A stretch of 64,000 bases of DNA from JACMRP01 sp047302465 (lineage in GTDB: Bacteria; Bdellovibrionota; Bdellovibrionia; Bdellovibrionales; Bdellovibrionaceae). Below, piece by piece: positions 41,048-49,756 of this stretch; the first letter of the stretch is position 1, and each line of letters starts with the position of its first letter. The stretch spans positions 496,001 to 560,000 of the forward strand of contig NZ_CP178621.1 of NCBI RefSeq assembly GCF_047302465.1, written 5' to 3'. A model generated the notes under the pieces. The model did not search any database, was not told the DNA's origin, and saw only the letters and a program-made list of their open reading frames with translations. A program made the position numbers and the translations under genes.

Positions 41048-41695
41048 ATGAGCCGACCTACCACGAATACCGATTTGCGCCTGATTAAGGCCGCCAAAGA
41101 ACTGATTCCGCAAGTTGGAACTGCGGGATTGAATCTGCGCCAAGTAGCAAAAAAAGCAGACGTGAACTTGGGCATGTTTCACTATCACTTTAAGACTAAA
41201 AACGAATTTATAAAGCGTGTCTTCGAGAATATTTATGAAGAGTTCTTCAAGTCCTTCAGTCTTATCTACGAGAAAGAACAAGATCCTGAAGAGGCACTCA
41301 GAGGTCTGCTGTTGTCTATGGCACGGTTTTCGCGCGACAACCGTAAGTTGCTGGCGTCGTTGTTTGGCGATTTGTTGAACAAAGAAGAGATTGCGACGGG
41401 ATTTGTACGTGAAAATATTGGCCGACATGTGAAGCCATTTATGGAAGTTATTCAGCGCGGGCAAAAAGACGGTGTCTTCGAATCTATGCCTATGGCTCAG
41501 GCGGTAAGCTTTCTGATGGCTTCGGTCAATCTTCCAAACGTGATTGCAGGTCACTTAGATCGCATGGGTCGTGGAGGGAAAATTCCTCTAGAGATCGACA
41601 AAGCCGTTTTGAGTGATGCGGCCTTAGAGCAAAGAGTAGAGATGGCTTTGCGCGGTCTTGCCCGGGTATCGCCAAAAACTAAGAGGAAAATATGA
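41048..41695 (+). CDS. TetR/AcrR family repressor of the ABC efflux operon
   Basis: 215 residues. N-terminal helix-turn-helix (LRLIKAAKELIPQVGTAGLNLRQVAKKADVNLGMFHYHFKTKNEFIKRVFENIYEEFF, ~residues 10-68). First gene of a seven-gene operon; its stop overlaps the TolC-like gene by ATGA. This order, regulator then transport genes, matches the cecR (ybiH)-ybhGFSR arrangement. It likely responds to a small hydrophobic compound and binds the two inverted repeats upstream. Confidence 0.9.
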   Translation: MSRPTTNTDLRLIKAAKELIPQVGTAGLNLRQVAKKADVNLGMFHYHFKTKNEFIKRVFENIYEEFFKSFSLIYEKEQDPEEALRGLLLSMARFSRDNRKLLASLFGDLLNKEEIATGFVRENIGRHVKPFMEVIQRGQKDGVFESMPMAQAVSFLMASVNLPNVIAGHLDRMGRGGKIPLEIDKAVLSDAALEQRVEMALRGLARVSPKTKRKI

Positions 41696-43047
41696 AATGG
41701 CTTTTAGGAGCGATTTTATTCTTTCAATTCGAGGCTCATGCACAGGTTTTTAGTCTTACGCTGGAGCAGGCGGAAGAGCAGGCATTTCGAACCTCACCAG
41801 CCTTAAAGAGTGCCCAAGCCTCGAGCGAGGCCGCAGCTTCACAAGCAATGGTGTCGAAGTCCTTTTTGTGGCCGCGTATAAGTCTTGATGGCACCTACTA
41901 TTATCAAAGTAATGTGCCTGAAGCAGACATGGGACCTGTGGGCACCATTAAATTCGGAACTCATAACAACTATTTTATAGGCCCCGTTCTTTCGTACACT
42001 CTTTTTGACGGGGGACAAAGTCGGAATAACTTTGAAAGTTTCCTAGCGGTAAATGAAGCGCGAAGAGCCGACTATCAAGCACGCCAAGCTCAGCTTCGTC
42101 TGAATTTGCGAGTCTCTTACTTCCGCGTGCAGCTAGCATTAAAATCCTTGATGCTGACTGCGGATGCGTTGAAATTGGCCCAAGCTCAGAGTCACGATAT
42201 TGATGTCCGTTTTAGAGCCGGAGCTTCAAGCCGTTTGGATCAGGTTTCAGCTAACAAAGATATGCTGAGCTACCAAATGCGGTTCAATCAAGCTCAAGGC
42301 GATTTAGGCCGCGCATTGCGTGATTTGTTTTCTTTGACCGGAGGAGGCGAAACGTTAGATACCTCTCGGCCGATTCCGAACGAACTTACACGCAATATTC
42401 CAGCAGGCGTCGAAAGCCCTTCCCTTGTTGTTCAATTGGATACTCCTGAAAAGAGTCTCGAGAAAGTTTTGGGCCGAACTGGCAACGAGCCTGCACTTAA
42501 TCATCCAGAGCTTGTTTCGTTGGAAAAAATCACTCAGGCTTCTCAGCAGGCAGCAGAAAGTGCAAAGGGTGGATACTGGCCCCTTCTTCAATTGCAGGCA
42601 AAGGCTCAGTGGATATATCCGAACTTGGTGATTCCGGAGCAAGCTTGGCAAAATACTTTAGGAGTCAACCTGGTCTTTCCACTGTTTGAAGGAAATCTAA
42701 CTCCGAATCAGGTTTCACAGAGAAACAGCGAGGCCTTAGCTTCGGACTTTCAACGCCAGCAAAGACAAGTGGATTTTCAAAAGGACTGGAGAAAAATCCA
42801 AGATGGTCTTGAGAATTTGAAACGTCAGCAAAAGATTAATCAGCAGACCGTCAAACAGTCCCACGAAATTGAAAAACTCACTTATCAGGCTTATCGAAGT
42901 GGGCGTGTACGCTTTTTGGATGTGCAATCTGCAAATTTCCGATTGTTGGAATCTCAAGTGAATGCCGCTGAAATTGATCATCAAATTTTAGAACAAAATG
43001 CCAATCTTGAGTACTTAGCAAGTCAGGCAGAGGATCAACGACGATGA
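41692..43047 (+). CDS. TolC family outer-membrane efflux protein
   Basis: 451 residues with signal peptide (MKWLLGAILFFQFEAHAQ). Two OEP repeats with long coiled-coil helices (SQAMVSKSFLWPRISLDGTYYYQSN; LSLNLRVSYFRVQLALKSLMLTADALKLAQAQ-type helix) and the conserved F-R-A-G-x-x-S-R-L-D-Q motif. It forms the outer-membrane channel for the inner-membrane ABC exporter encoded by the next five genes. Confidence 0.9.
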   Translation: MKWLLGAILFFQFEAHAQVFSLTLEQAEEQAFRTSPALKSAQASSEAAASQAMVSKSFLWPRISLDGTYYYQSNVPEADMGPVGTIKFGTHNNYFIGPVLSYTLFDGGQSRNNFESFLAVNEARRADYQARQAQLRLNLRVSYFRVQLALKSLMLTADALKLAQAQSHDIDVRFRAGASSRLDQVSANKDMLSYQMRFNQAQGDLGRALRDLFSLTGGGETLDTSRPIPNELTRNIPAGVESPSLVVQLDTPEKSLEKVLGRTGNEPALNHPELVSLEKITQASQQAAESAKGGYWPLLQLQAKAQWIYPNLVIPEQAWQNTLGVNLVFPLFEGNLTPNQVSQRNSEALASDFQRQQRQVDFQKDWRKIQDGLENLKRQQKINQQTVKQSHEIEKLTYQAYRSGRVRFLDVQSANFRLLESQVNAAEIDHQILEQNANLEYLASQAEDQRR

Positions 43048-43778
43048 AAAACAAAAAGCTTATTCCTGTAGTCATATTGGTTCTGATAGTCGTAGGCATA
43101 GCTATCAAATACTATGTCTTTCCCTCAGAGTTTCTTTATGCTGGCACATTAGAAGCTACGAAAGTCGATATTTCAGCGCGAGTGACATCGGTGATTGCAA
43201 GCCGGACTGTCAATGAAGGTGACAAGGTTCAGCAGGGCCAAGTCTTGATGGATCTTGATTGCGAAGACTTCAAGTTGGCGGCGGGAATTGCTGGTCAGAA
43301 CTATGATAGAGCTTTGCGACTTTATCGCCAAGGCTCCGAAGCCAAAGAGGCTTATGATCAGATGCTAAATAGAAAACAAGATGTCGACTTAAAACTTTCT
43401 TGGTGTCAGATCAAAGCTCCTCTGAATGGCACTGTTCTGAATAAATATCACGAAGTCGGAGAAATGGTGAATCCAGGATCTAGACTCTTCACGATGGCGA
43501 ACCTTCAGGATATTTACGCCTATATTTACGTTCCGCACGATATGCTGGCAAAGTTAAGAGTCGGCCAATCTTTAACGGCCGCTTTGCCAGAGATGAAAAA
43601 CCGCGAGTTTACCGGTGTGATCACTCACATCAACGAAGAGGCCGAGTTCACACCTAAAAATGTTCAAACCCGCGAGGAGAGAACTCGTTTGGTCTTTGGC
43701 ATCAAGATTACATTCAATAACCAAGAAGAGATTTTAAAACCAGGAATGACTTTGGAAGTACGTCTTCCCAAGGAATAA
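43044..43778 (+). CDS. HlyD/YbhG-type membrane fusion protein
   Basis: 244 residues. One N-terminal membrane anchor (VVILVLIVVGIAIKYYVF), then the half-lipoyl/hairpin domain (EATKVDISARVTSVIASRTVNEGDKVQQGQVLMDLDCEDFKLA) and a beta-barrel domain (YAYIYVPHDMLAKLRVGQSLTAALPEM). The coiled coil is short. It joins the ABC permeases to the TolC-like channel. Overlap of four bases with the upstream gene. Confidence 0.9.
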   Translation: MKNKKLIPVVILVLIVVGIAIKYYVFPSEFLYAGTLEATKVDISARVTSVIASRTVNEGDKVQQGQVLMDLDCEDFKLAAGIAGQNYDRALRLYRQGSEAKEAYDQMLNRKQDVDLKLSWCQIKAPLNGTVLNKYHEVGEMVNPGSRLFTMANLQDIYAYIYVPHDMLAKLRVGQSLTAALPEMKNREFTGVITHINEEAEFTPKNVQTREERTRLVFGIKITFNNQEEILKPGMTLEVRLPKE

Positions 43779-43780
43779 AC

Positions 43781-44512
43781 ATGGACTCTAAAGGCATAGG
43801 AATTCAGATTGCTAATGTCTTTAAAAAATTGGGACCTAACCAAGCGTTGGCCGGCGTTTCTATGAATTTTGAAGCGGGACTTATGCACGGTTTGATCGGT
43901 CCCGAAGGTGCTGGCAAAACTACTTTGATCCGCACACTCTTAAAACTTCTCAAGCAGGATCAGGGGACTGTGACCTATTTCAAAGATGGGCAAAGCGTCG
44001 CGTTTCCAGAAATAAGTCCCAGTATTGCCTACATGCCCCAGCAACAGAGTCTTTATGCAGATCTGTCCATTGATGAGCACTTAGAGTTTTTCCGTGAAAT
44101 GTACTCGATCCCGCAAGACGTCTATGAAAGTCGCCGCGAGAATCTTCTTCAAATTACGCGTCTGAAAGATTTCGTAGATCGCCCGGCAGGAAAACTTTCC
44201 GGTGGTATGTACAAGAAGCTGGGATTGATGTGCGCGCTTTTACGTTCGCCGCAGGTGATCTTTTTGGATGAACCTACCAATGGAGTCGACCCCATCAGCC
44301 GGCGAGAGTTCTGGGACCTGCTATACAGTCTTGCTGGACAAAATATATTAATCATTATTGCGACGGCCTATTTAGATGAAGCCGAACGTTGTGCTCGTGC
44401 CCATTTAATTGAAAACGGAAAGTTGATTGCTGAAGGTATTCCCCGGGAGCTTTTACAAAATGAAGGCGTTCGTAGCTTTGATGAGTTGTTTTTAAGAAGG
44501 GCGGCACCATGA
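43781..44512 (+). CDS. ABC transporter ATP-binding protein (YbhF N-terminal type)
   Basis: 243 residues. Walker A GPEGAGKTT (~39-47), signature LSGGMYKKLGLM, Walker B VIFLDEPTNGVDP. The switch histidine is absent: the usual T-T-H-Y region reads ATAYLDEAERC, as can occur in YbhF N-terminal domains, so this half may be catalytically impaired. It starts two bases after the fusion-protein gene and is coupled to the second ATPase by ATGA. Confidence 0.9.
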   Translation: MDSKGIGIQIANVFKKLGPNQALAGVSMNFEAGLMHGLIGPEGAGKTTLIRTLLKLLKQDQGTVTYFKDGQSVAFPEISPSIAYMPQQQSLYADLSIDEHLEFFREMYSIPQDVYESRRENLLQITRLKDFVDRPAGKLSGGMYKKLGLMCALLRSPQVIFLDEPTNGVDPISRREFWDLLYSLAGQNILIIIATAYLDEAERCARAHLIENGKLIAEGIPRELLQNEGVRSFDELFLRRAAP

Positions 44513-45435
44513 GTTCCGCAGTTCAAGTTAAAAACTTAGTAGTACAGTTTGGTGACTTCAAGGCAGTGAACAATATAACCTTCGAAGTACCCCGTGGAGA
44601 AGTCTTTGGATTTCTAGGTGCGAACGGGGCTGGCAAAACCACAACGATTCGGGTTTTGTGCGGCCTTTTGGTTCCTAAACAAGGTGAAGTTGCCGTCGCT
44701 GGAATACCTTTAACGGATGCGAATAGCATTGACCGAATTAAGTCCAAGGTCGGCTATATGTCTCAGAAGTTCACTCTTTATGACGACATGACTGTTGAAG
44801 AGAATTTGTCTTTTATCGCAAGCCTTCGCAAAATTCCTAAAGATCTTTTTGAAACTCGCAAGAACGAGCTTTTTGACTTCGTTTCTTTTCATAAGAAGAC
44901 CGACACCACGGTTCGCGACCTCCCTGGTGGAATGAAACAGCAAATGGCTTTGGTGGGATCTCTTTTGCATGATCCCGAGATCATCTTCCTGGACGAGCCT
45001 ACGGCAGGAGTCACCTCTGCAGTGCGTGCGAAGTTCTGGAGCCTGATTAAGGAGCTAGCTAAAAAAAACAAAACTGTCTTTGTGACTTCTCACTATATGG
45101 ATGAGGTAGAGCAGTGTGACCGCATCGCACTGATGCGAACCGGAGAGCTGATCGCACTAGACAGTCCTGCGCAACTAAAGAAACAGGTATTTCCGGATCC
45201 GCTTTATGAACTGAAAACCTCGGAAAATATTCCTTATAGCAAGGTTGAAGAAATCAAACGCAGCGGTCTTTTTGAGTCGTTTGAGCCCCATGGGCTGCAA
45301 TATCACGCGTTACCTAAAGACCGAGCAAGCTGGCAGAAGTTTTTGCAGCAAGATGGAAAGCTTTTTAGCTATCAAGAAATTGCGCCAACCTTGGAAGATG
45401 TATTTATCAGACTAGTAGAGGGGAAAACCCGATGA
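44509..45435 (+). CDS. ABC transporter ATP-binding protein (YbhF C-terminal type)
   Basis: 308 residues. Walker A GANGAGKTTT, signature LPGGMKQQMALV (Pro for Ser), Walker B IIFLDEPTAGVTSAVR (the usual D-P after G-V is T-S) and switch histidine in VTSHYMDEVEQCD. With the preceding gene it corresponds to E. coli YbhF split in two. The C-terminal 80 residues are a YbhF-like regulatory extension. Coupled to the permease gene by ATGA. Confidence 0.9.
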   Translation: MSSAVQVKNLVVQFGDFKAVNNITFEVPRGEVFGFLGANGAGKTTTIRVLCGLLVPKQGEVAVAGIPLTDANSIDRIKSKVGYMSQKFTLYDDMTVEENLSFIASLRKIPKDLFETRKNELFDFVSFHKKTDTTVRDLPGGMKQQMALVGSLLHDPEIIFLDEPTAGVTSAVRAKFWSLIKELAKKNKTVFVTSHYMDEVEQCDRIALMRTGELIALDSPAQLKKQVFPDPLYELKTSENIPYSKVEEIKRSGLFESFEPHGLQYHALPKDRASWQKFLQQDGKLFSYQEIAPTLEDVFIRLVEGKTR

Positions 45436-46541
45436 ACTGGTCGCGTATCATAGCCATGGCTCGTAAAGAGTTCTTTCACATTTTTCGTGACCCCTTCACG
45501 ATCGCCATGGCTTTGCTATTTCCGGTGATGCTGACAACTTTGTTCGGTCTGGCTATTGAGTTTAACGTCAAAAACATTCCCATTGCCGTCTTTGACGGGG
45601 ATCGCACCCAGTCTTCTCGGCAACTAATAGAGACTTTGGGAAGTTCAAATTATTTTGTGATCTCTCCGGTCTATAGTCAGGCAGAGGCTCTTGAAAAAGT
45701 TCAGTCCGAAAACACGCGTGCAGCCCTGATCATTCCACCACGGTTTGAGTATCTGCTGCGCTCTGGACGCGAGGCCCATGCGCAAACACTCTTAGATGGA
45801 TCCGACAACTCTACGATCGGCAGCGTGATGGGCTATCTCGGAGCAATTCAAAAGACTTCGGCGGAAAAAATTCTGCAAATGGAATTTCCCCAACCCGTCG
45901 ATATTCAAACACGATTTCTGTACAATCCTGAATTGAACAGTCGTTGGTTTGTCGTGCCAGGACTGATGGTGGTTGTACTTTCGATTCTATCCATCCTTCT
46001 AACGGCTTTGACTGTCGCGCGCGAGTGGGAAAACGGCTCTATGGAAATGCTTCTGACCACGCCAGCAAAGCCCATTGAAATTATCTTAGGAAAAATTCTG
46101 CCGTATTTATTTTTAGCTTTGGGCGGAGTCGTCTTTGTCTATTTGACGGCCCGGATATTTTTCGAAGTTCCATTCCGTGGAAACCATTTTGTTTTTGTCT
46201 TGGGAACTTTACTATTCTTAGCAACTTATTTGGCTCAGGGCTTATTGATTTCAGTGCTGACACGCAGACAGCAGATTGCGATGCAGTTTTCAATGATGTC
46301 GGGGCTTTTGCCGTCCTTGCTGCTTTCGGGTTTCATTTTTCCTGTCGAGAGCATGCCGAAGTTCTTTTATTACTTCACGTCTATTTTACCGGCTCGTTGG
46401 TACATGATTATTTCCCGAGATGTTTTCCTAAAAGGGGCGGGCCTTGTAGAGTTAGCGGTTCCCTTTGCTGCACTCTTAGTGATTTGTTTGGTAATGGTTA
46501 CTGTGGCAGTCTGCAAATTTAAGAAGGATTTAGAGCCATGA
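45432..46541 (+). CDS. ABC-2 type permease (YbhS-like)
   Basis: 369 residues. An N-terminal membrane helix (FTIAMALLFPVMLTTLFGLAIEF), a ~150-residue extracytoplasmic domain, and five C-terminal helices starting near residue 175 (VVVLSILSILLTALTVAREWENGSMEMLLTTPAKPIEIILGKILPYLFLAL), the ABC-2 permease pattern. Forms the membrane core with the following permease. Confidence 0.93.
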   Translation: MNWSRIIAMARKEFFHIFRDPFTIAMALLFPVMLTTLFGLAIEFNVKNIPIAVFDGDRTQSSRQLIETLGSSNYFVISPVYSQAEALEKVQSENTRAALIIPPRFEYLLRSGREAHAQTLLDGSDNSTIGSVMGYLGAIQKTSAEKILQMEFPQPVDIQTRFLYNPELNSRWFVVPGLMVVVLSILSILLTALTVAREWENGSMEMLLTTPAKPIEIILGKILPYLFLALGGVVFVYLTARIFFEVPFRGNHFVFVLGTLLFLATYLAQGLLISVLTRRQQIAMQFSMMSGLLPSLLLSGFIFPVESMPKFFYYFTSILPARWYMIISRDVFLKGAGLVELAVPFAALLVICLVMVTVAVCKFKKDLEP

Positions 46542-47644
46542 AAATAAACCCAACGCTTCTTGGTTTCATTAAGAAAGAATTTGTCCAGGCTCTGCGAGAC
46601 CCTCGTATGCGGATCATGCTTTTTGCGGCTCCGGTTCTGCAGATGACCCTTTTTGGCGTCGCCCTTTCTAGTGAGGTCAAAAATATTCGTCTATCTATGG
46701 TTTCGACCCACAATGACCGCGTTCTGCAAGAAACTTATCAGCGAGCCTTAAGTTCTGGCTGGTTTATTCCAGCGAACACAAAACATGTGGATCCTTATCT
46801 ACAAATTCAAAGCGGAGAAGCAGATGCGGTTTTAGTTCCTCCACCAGAAGGACTTACAAACGCATTAGAAAGAGGCGAGGGCCGAGTTCAGCTTTTGGTG
46901 AACGCCAGCAATGTACTTAGAGCTCAGAGCGTTGAAGCTTATATCAAAGGAATTCTGCCGCCGGTAGCACTCAAAGAGATGCGTTTGGATAAGCCGCCAT
47001 CACCAATCGTGTTTGATATGCGGATTTTTTATAACCCGACAATGCGTACAGCGGTATTCATGGTACCGGGTGTAATGAGTATGTTGATTTGTTTGATCAC
47101 GATTCTGCTGACGAGTATGTCAGTCTCTAAAGAAAAGGAAAGTGGCACGTTTGAAATGCTCATTTCTGCGCCGGTAAAACCGCAAGAGATTATCTTGGGT
47201 AAAACTTTGCCGTATGTGATTTTGGGATTAAGCAATATCCCTTTAATTTTAGGAGTCGCCATCCTAGGTTTTGGTGTTCCTATGCGTGGATCTTTCTTGG
47301 TTTTACTTTTAGCTTCACTGGTATTTGTCTGTGTTACGGTTTCGATAGGCACATTGATTTCAACAATTACCAAAACTCAGCAACAATCTATGATGGCAGG
47401 TTTTTTGTTTTTATTTCCAGCAGTCCAGTTATCAGGATTAATGTTTCCGCTTGAGAATATGCCGGGGTGGATGAAGTTCCTGGCTCACATCAATCCACTC
47501 ACGCACTTTTTAGAGATGCTCAGAAATATCATGCTGAAGGGTGGAGACCTCGAAGTCATTCTGTACCATCTGGGTGTGCTTATCGTGATGGCGATCGTCG
47601 TGGTTTGGTACAGCTTCAAGCGTTTTCATTCGACGCTTGGATAG
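46538..47644 (+). CDS. ABC-2 type permease (YbhR-like)
   Basis: 368 residues, the same topology as the previous protein: one N-terminal helix, extracytoplasmic domain and C-terminal helices with SVSKEKESGTFEMLISAPVKPQEIILGKTLPYVILGL. Last gene of the operon. The pair with two ATPases, a fusion protein and TolC-like channel makes a complete tripartite drug or lipid exporter. Substrate unknown. Confidence 0.93.
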   Translation: MKINPTLLGFIKKEFVQALRDPRMRIMLFAAPVLQMTLFGVALSSEVKNIRLSMVSTHNDRVLQETYQRALSSGWFIPANTKHVDPYLQIQSGEADAVLVPPPEGLTNALERGEGRVQLLVNASNVLRAQSVEAYIKGILPPVALKEMRLDKPPSPIVFDMRIFYNPTMRTAVFMVPGVMSMLICLITILLTSMSVSKEKESGTFEMLISAPVKPQEIILGKTLPYVILGLSNIPLILGVAILGFGVPMRGSFLVLLLASLVFVCVTVSIGTLISTITKTQQQSMMAGFLFLFPAVQLSGLMFPLENMPGWMKFLAHINPLTHFLEMLRNIMLKGGDLEVILYHLGVLIVMAIVVVWYSFKRFHSTLG

Positions 47645-47785
47645 AAGATTCCGTCAAAATCCTTCTTGGAATTTTCTAAAGATTGCGCTGGAAGTATTCA
47701 ATTTGACAAAGCCTTGGCCATTTCTTGACCGTTCTTCAGAGAGTTTTCTAAAAGTTGTTTTACAACATTTAGATGGAGGTTCTCG

Positions 47786-48103
47786 GTGAAAGCGTTTTTG
47801 TTTTTGGTAACGACAGCGGTGGCTGTATCTGCAAGCGCATTTATTGGTCTTGATAGCCACTACGGTAAAGTCTCTCATGTGCGTGGTTGGGAGTATAAGT
47901 GCACTCTTGAAAATCATAAAAACCGCACTCTGGATATGAAGTATGTGGTTTTTATCGCGGATAGAATGACAGGTGATAGTATGCCGGAAGAGGTGCAAGT
48001 ACGTATAGATCGCAAAGTGCGCCCTGGAAGAGTGATTGAGGCTTCGGCTGAGATCCATCCTAGCTATACAGTAAGTCTCTGTAAGTTTTTGTCTCGCAAC
48101 TAA
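47786..48103 (+). CDS. Small secreted protein, unknown
   Basis: 105 residues from GTG 47786 with GGAGG upstream. Signal peptide (VKAFLFLVTTAVAVSASAF). Two cysteines (YKCTLEN and SLCKFLS) could bridge N- and C-terminal parts; the core is beta-like and basic. No family recognised. A bidirectional terminator follows. Confidence 0.65.
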   Translation: MKAFLFLVTTAVAVSASAFIGLDSHYGKVSHVRGWEYKCTLENHKNRTLDMKYVVFIADRMTGDSMPEEVQVRIDRKVRPGRVIEASAEIHPSYTVSLCKFLSRN

Positions 48104-48110
48104 AATGGAA

Positions 48111-48137
48111 AAAGGCTGCGCTATCCGCAGCCTTTTT
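48111..48137. terminator. Bidirectional terminator
   Basis: AAAGGCTGCG / CGCAGCCTTT with a five-base loop, followed by TTTTTT on the right and preceded by A-run on the left. It serves the convergent genes at 47786 and 48137. Confidence 0.9.
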
Positions 48138-49591
48138 TAAAACAATTTCATCACTTCTTGGCGCCAATTAGCTTCGGATTCAAAATCCGCAAGGACACTA
48201 AAGCCACTATTGCTGATGAAAAAAGCCCAGAAGAACCATTTGTCCATCTTAAGTTGCTTACGTCCTGAGAAGCGTCGTGCATCCGATGCTAAACGCTGTA
48301 GATGGTCGCGACTGAATTTGAAGTTTTGATTTCTCATGTAGTGAGTTTGCTGGCGCTCTAAAAAGTTCCAGAGTTCTGGGAAGTCAAAATTTTCGGGATC
48401 ATCAATAGAGTCCATTTTAATCATCAAAGATTTTGCAAGTGCGAGATTATCTGTAAGGAACGCATGCAAAAATGTTTTTTCCATTTGGAAGCGCTCGCCG
48501 TTGTACTCAACAATTCGACCAAAATCCAAGAAGGCTACTTTCCCGTCCATAAAGATATAGTTTCCTGGATGTGGATCAGCGTGCAGCAAGCCTGTTTGTA
48601 CAGAGGACCGCGCTAAGAAACGATGAACGATCACCCCCGCGTCACTTTTCTGGCGTGGAGTTCCCTTTTTTAAAAACTCTTTATAAGACAGGCCTTGAAT
48701 AAATTCGGTTGTGATAACTCGCTTTGAACAATATTCGGAATAGACCGCAGGAATGACAATCTGAGGGTCATCTTCGAAAACATTTCTAAAGCGTTTTTGC
48801 TGATAGGCTTCGTTGATATAGTCGCACTCGCCTTGAATACGTTCTTTAATATCTTCAATGATCGGATGGTCGGACGTCTGAAACAAAGACAAAAGCCGAC
48901 TCATAAAGCGAACATTTTTGAATTGGTGTTCAAGAGTTCTTTCGATGTCTGGATGCTGAATTTTGACTGCAACGTGCTCGCCACTTTTAAGACGTGCGCG
49001 ATGAACCTGTCCAAGGCTTGTCACAGCTATCGGAGTTGACGACCATTCAGCAAAGAGATCTTCAGGATTCATTTTTAAATCTTCGAAGATGATTTCTTTA
49101 ATAGAAGAGTAAGGACTGGGTTTGCTGTTGTCGGGGAATTCTCCAAAGGCAGAGCGAGCTTCATCTGGCAAGCCAGTTTCAATGTAACTTGCAACTTGCA
49201 TCAGCTTCATCGTGAGACCCTTAGAGTCTTTGAAGAGACTCACAAGTTGCTCTGCAAACTTTGTGAGGACTTGTCCTTTGATGTAGTTCAAAGAAAGGTG
49301 ATCCGAAAGAAATGTCTGTAAAGCTCCGAAAAGGACTTTTCCTTCGCCTCCGATTTCTGGTTGGGAAAGAATGAGTTGCTGCAGTTTTTCGCGAGAGCCT
49401 TCTCCGGACTCTTCATAAAGATCCAATAATTTGAGAATAGGTCCTGGCACGGGTCTAGAGCCTTTTTCCCAAAGGGCAATAGCGCCACTTGAAACTTGAA
49501 ATTCTTGTGCGAGATCTCGTTGTGAAAGGTTGAGGCGCTTACGTAGTAAGACCAAACGCTCCGCTGGAGATGGATTGTGTTCAGAAGTCAT
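48137..49591 (-). CDS. XRE-type HTH fused to ABC1/UbiB family kinase (copy A)
   Basis: 484 residues. Residues ~10-62 form an XRE/Cro-type helix-turn-helix (LVLLRKRLNLSQRDLAQEFQVSSGAIALWEKGSRPVP). From ~130 an ABC1 atypical kinase follows: KLMQ at 129-132 replaces the family's K-x-G-Q, PIAVTSLGQVHRARLKSGEHVAVK gives the P-loop and lysine 210, ECDYINEA the glutamate helix, HADPHPGN (337-344) the catalytic loop and DFG (356-358) the metal motif. UbiB proteins normally support quinone synthesis or lipid transport and have no DNA-binding domain. The paralogue lies head to head at 49757. No membrane helix is obvious. Confidence 0.85.
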   Translation of the reverse strand: MTSEHNPSPAERLVLLRKRLNLSQRDLAQEFQVSSGAIALWEKGSRPVPGPILKLLDLYEESGEGSREKLQQLILSQPEIGGEGKVLFGALQTFLSDHLSLNYIKGQVLTKFAEQLVSLFKDSKGLTMKLMQVASYIETGLPDEARSAFGEFPDNSKPSPYSSIKEIIFEDLKMNPEDLFAEWSSTPIAVTSLGQVHRARLKSGEHVAVKIQHPDIERTLEHQFKNVRFMSRLLSLFQTSDHPIIEDIKERIQGECDYINEAYQQKRFRNVFEDDPQIVIPAVYSEYCSKRVITTEFIQGLSYKEFLKKGTPRQKSDAGVIVHRFLARSSVQTGLLHADPHPGNYIFMDGKVAFLDFGRIVEYNGERFQMEKTFLHAFLTDNLALAKSLMIKMDSIDDPENFDFPELWNFLERQQTHYMRNQNFKFSRDHLQRLASDARRFSGRKQLKMDKWFFWAFFISNSGFSVLADFESEANWRQEVMKLF

Positions 49592-49699
49592 TTCGTTGTC
49601 CGCATTCTAGTAAGAAGTAAAATTAAAATAGCGCAACGTTTTTTCCAAAACAAGGGGATAGCATCATGGGCCAGTCCACGACCTTGGTGTCCGAAAGTC

Positions 49700-49744
49700 T
49701 GGTGGTTAAAAAAAATTATTTTCTTTTCGATTTTTTGTCCACCA
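49700..49744. repeat. Long hairpin between the two kinase genes
   Basis: TGGTGG and CCACCA arms, then an A-run pairing with a T-run, separated by an internal mismatch (six plus about six pairs). It lies 13 bases before the + strand kinase start and may be a shared regulatory site or leader structure. Confidence 0.4.
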
Positions 49745-49756
49745 TAATTCAACGCT

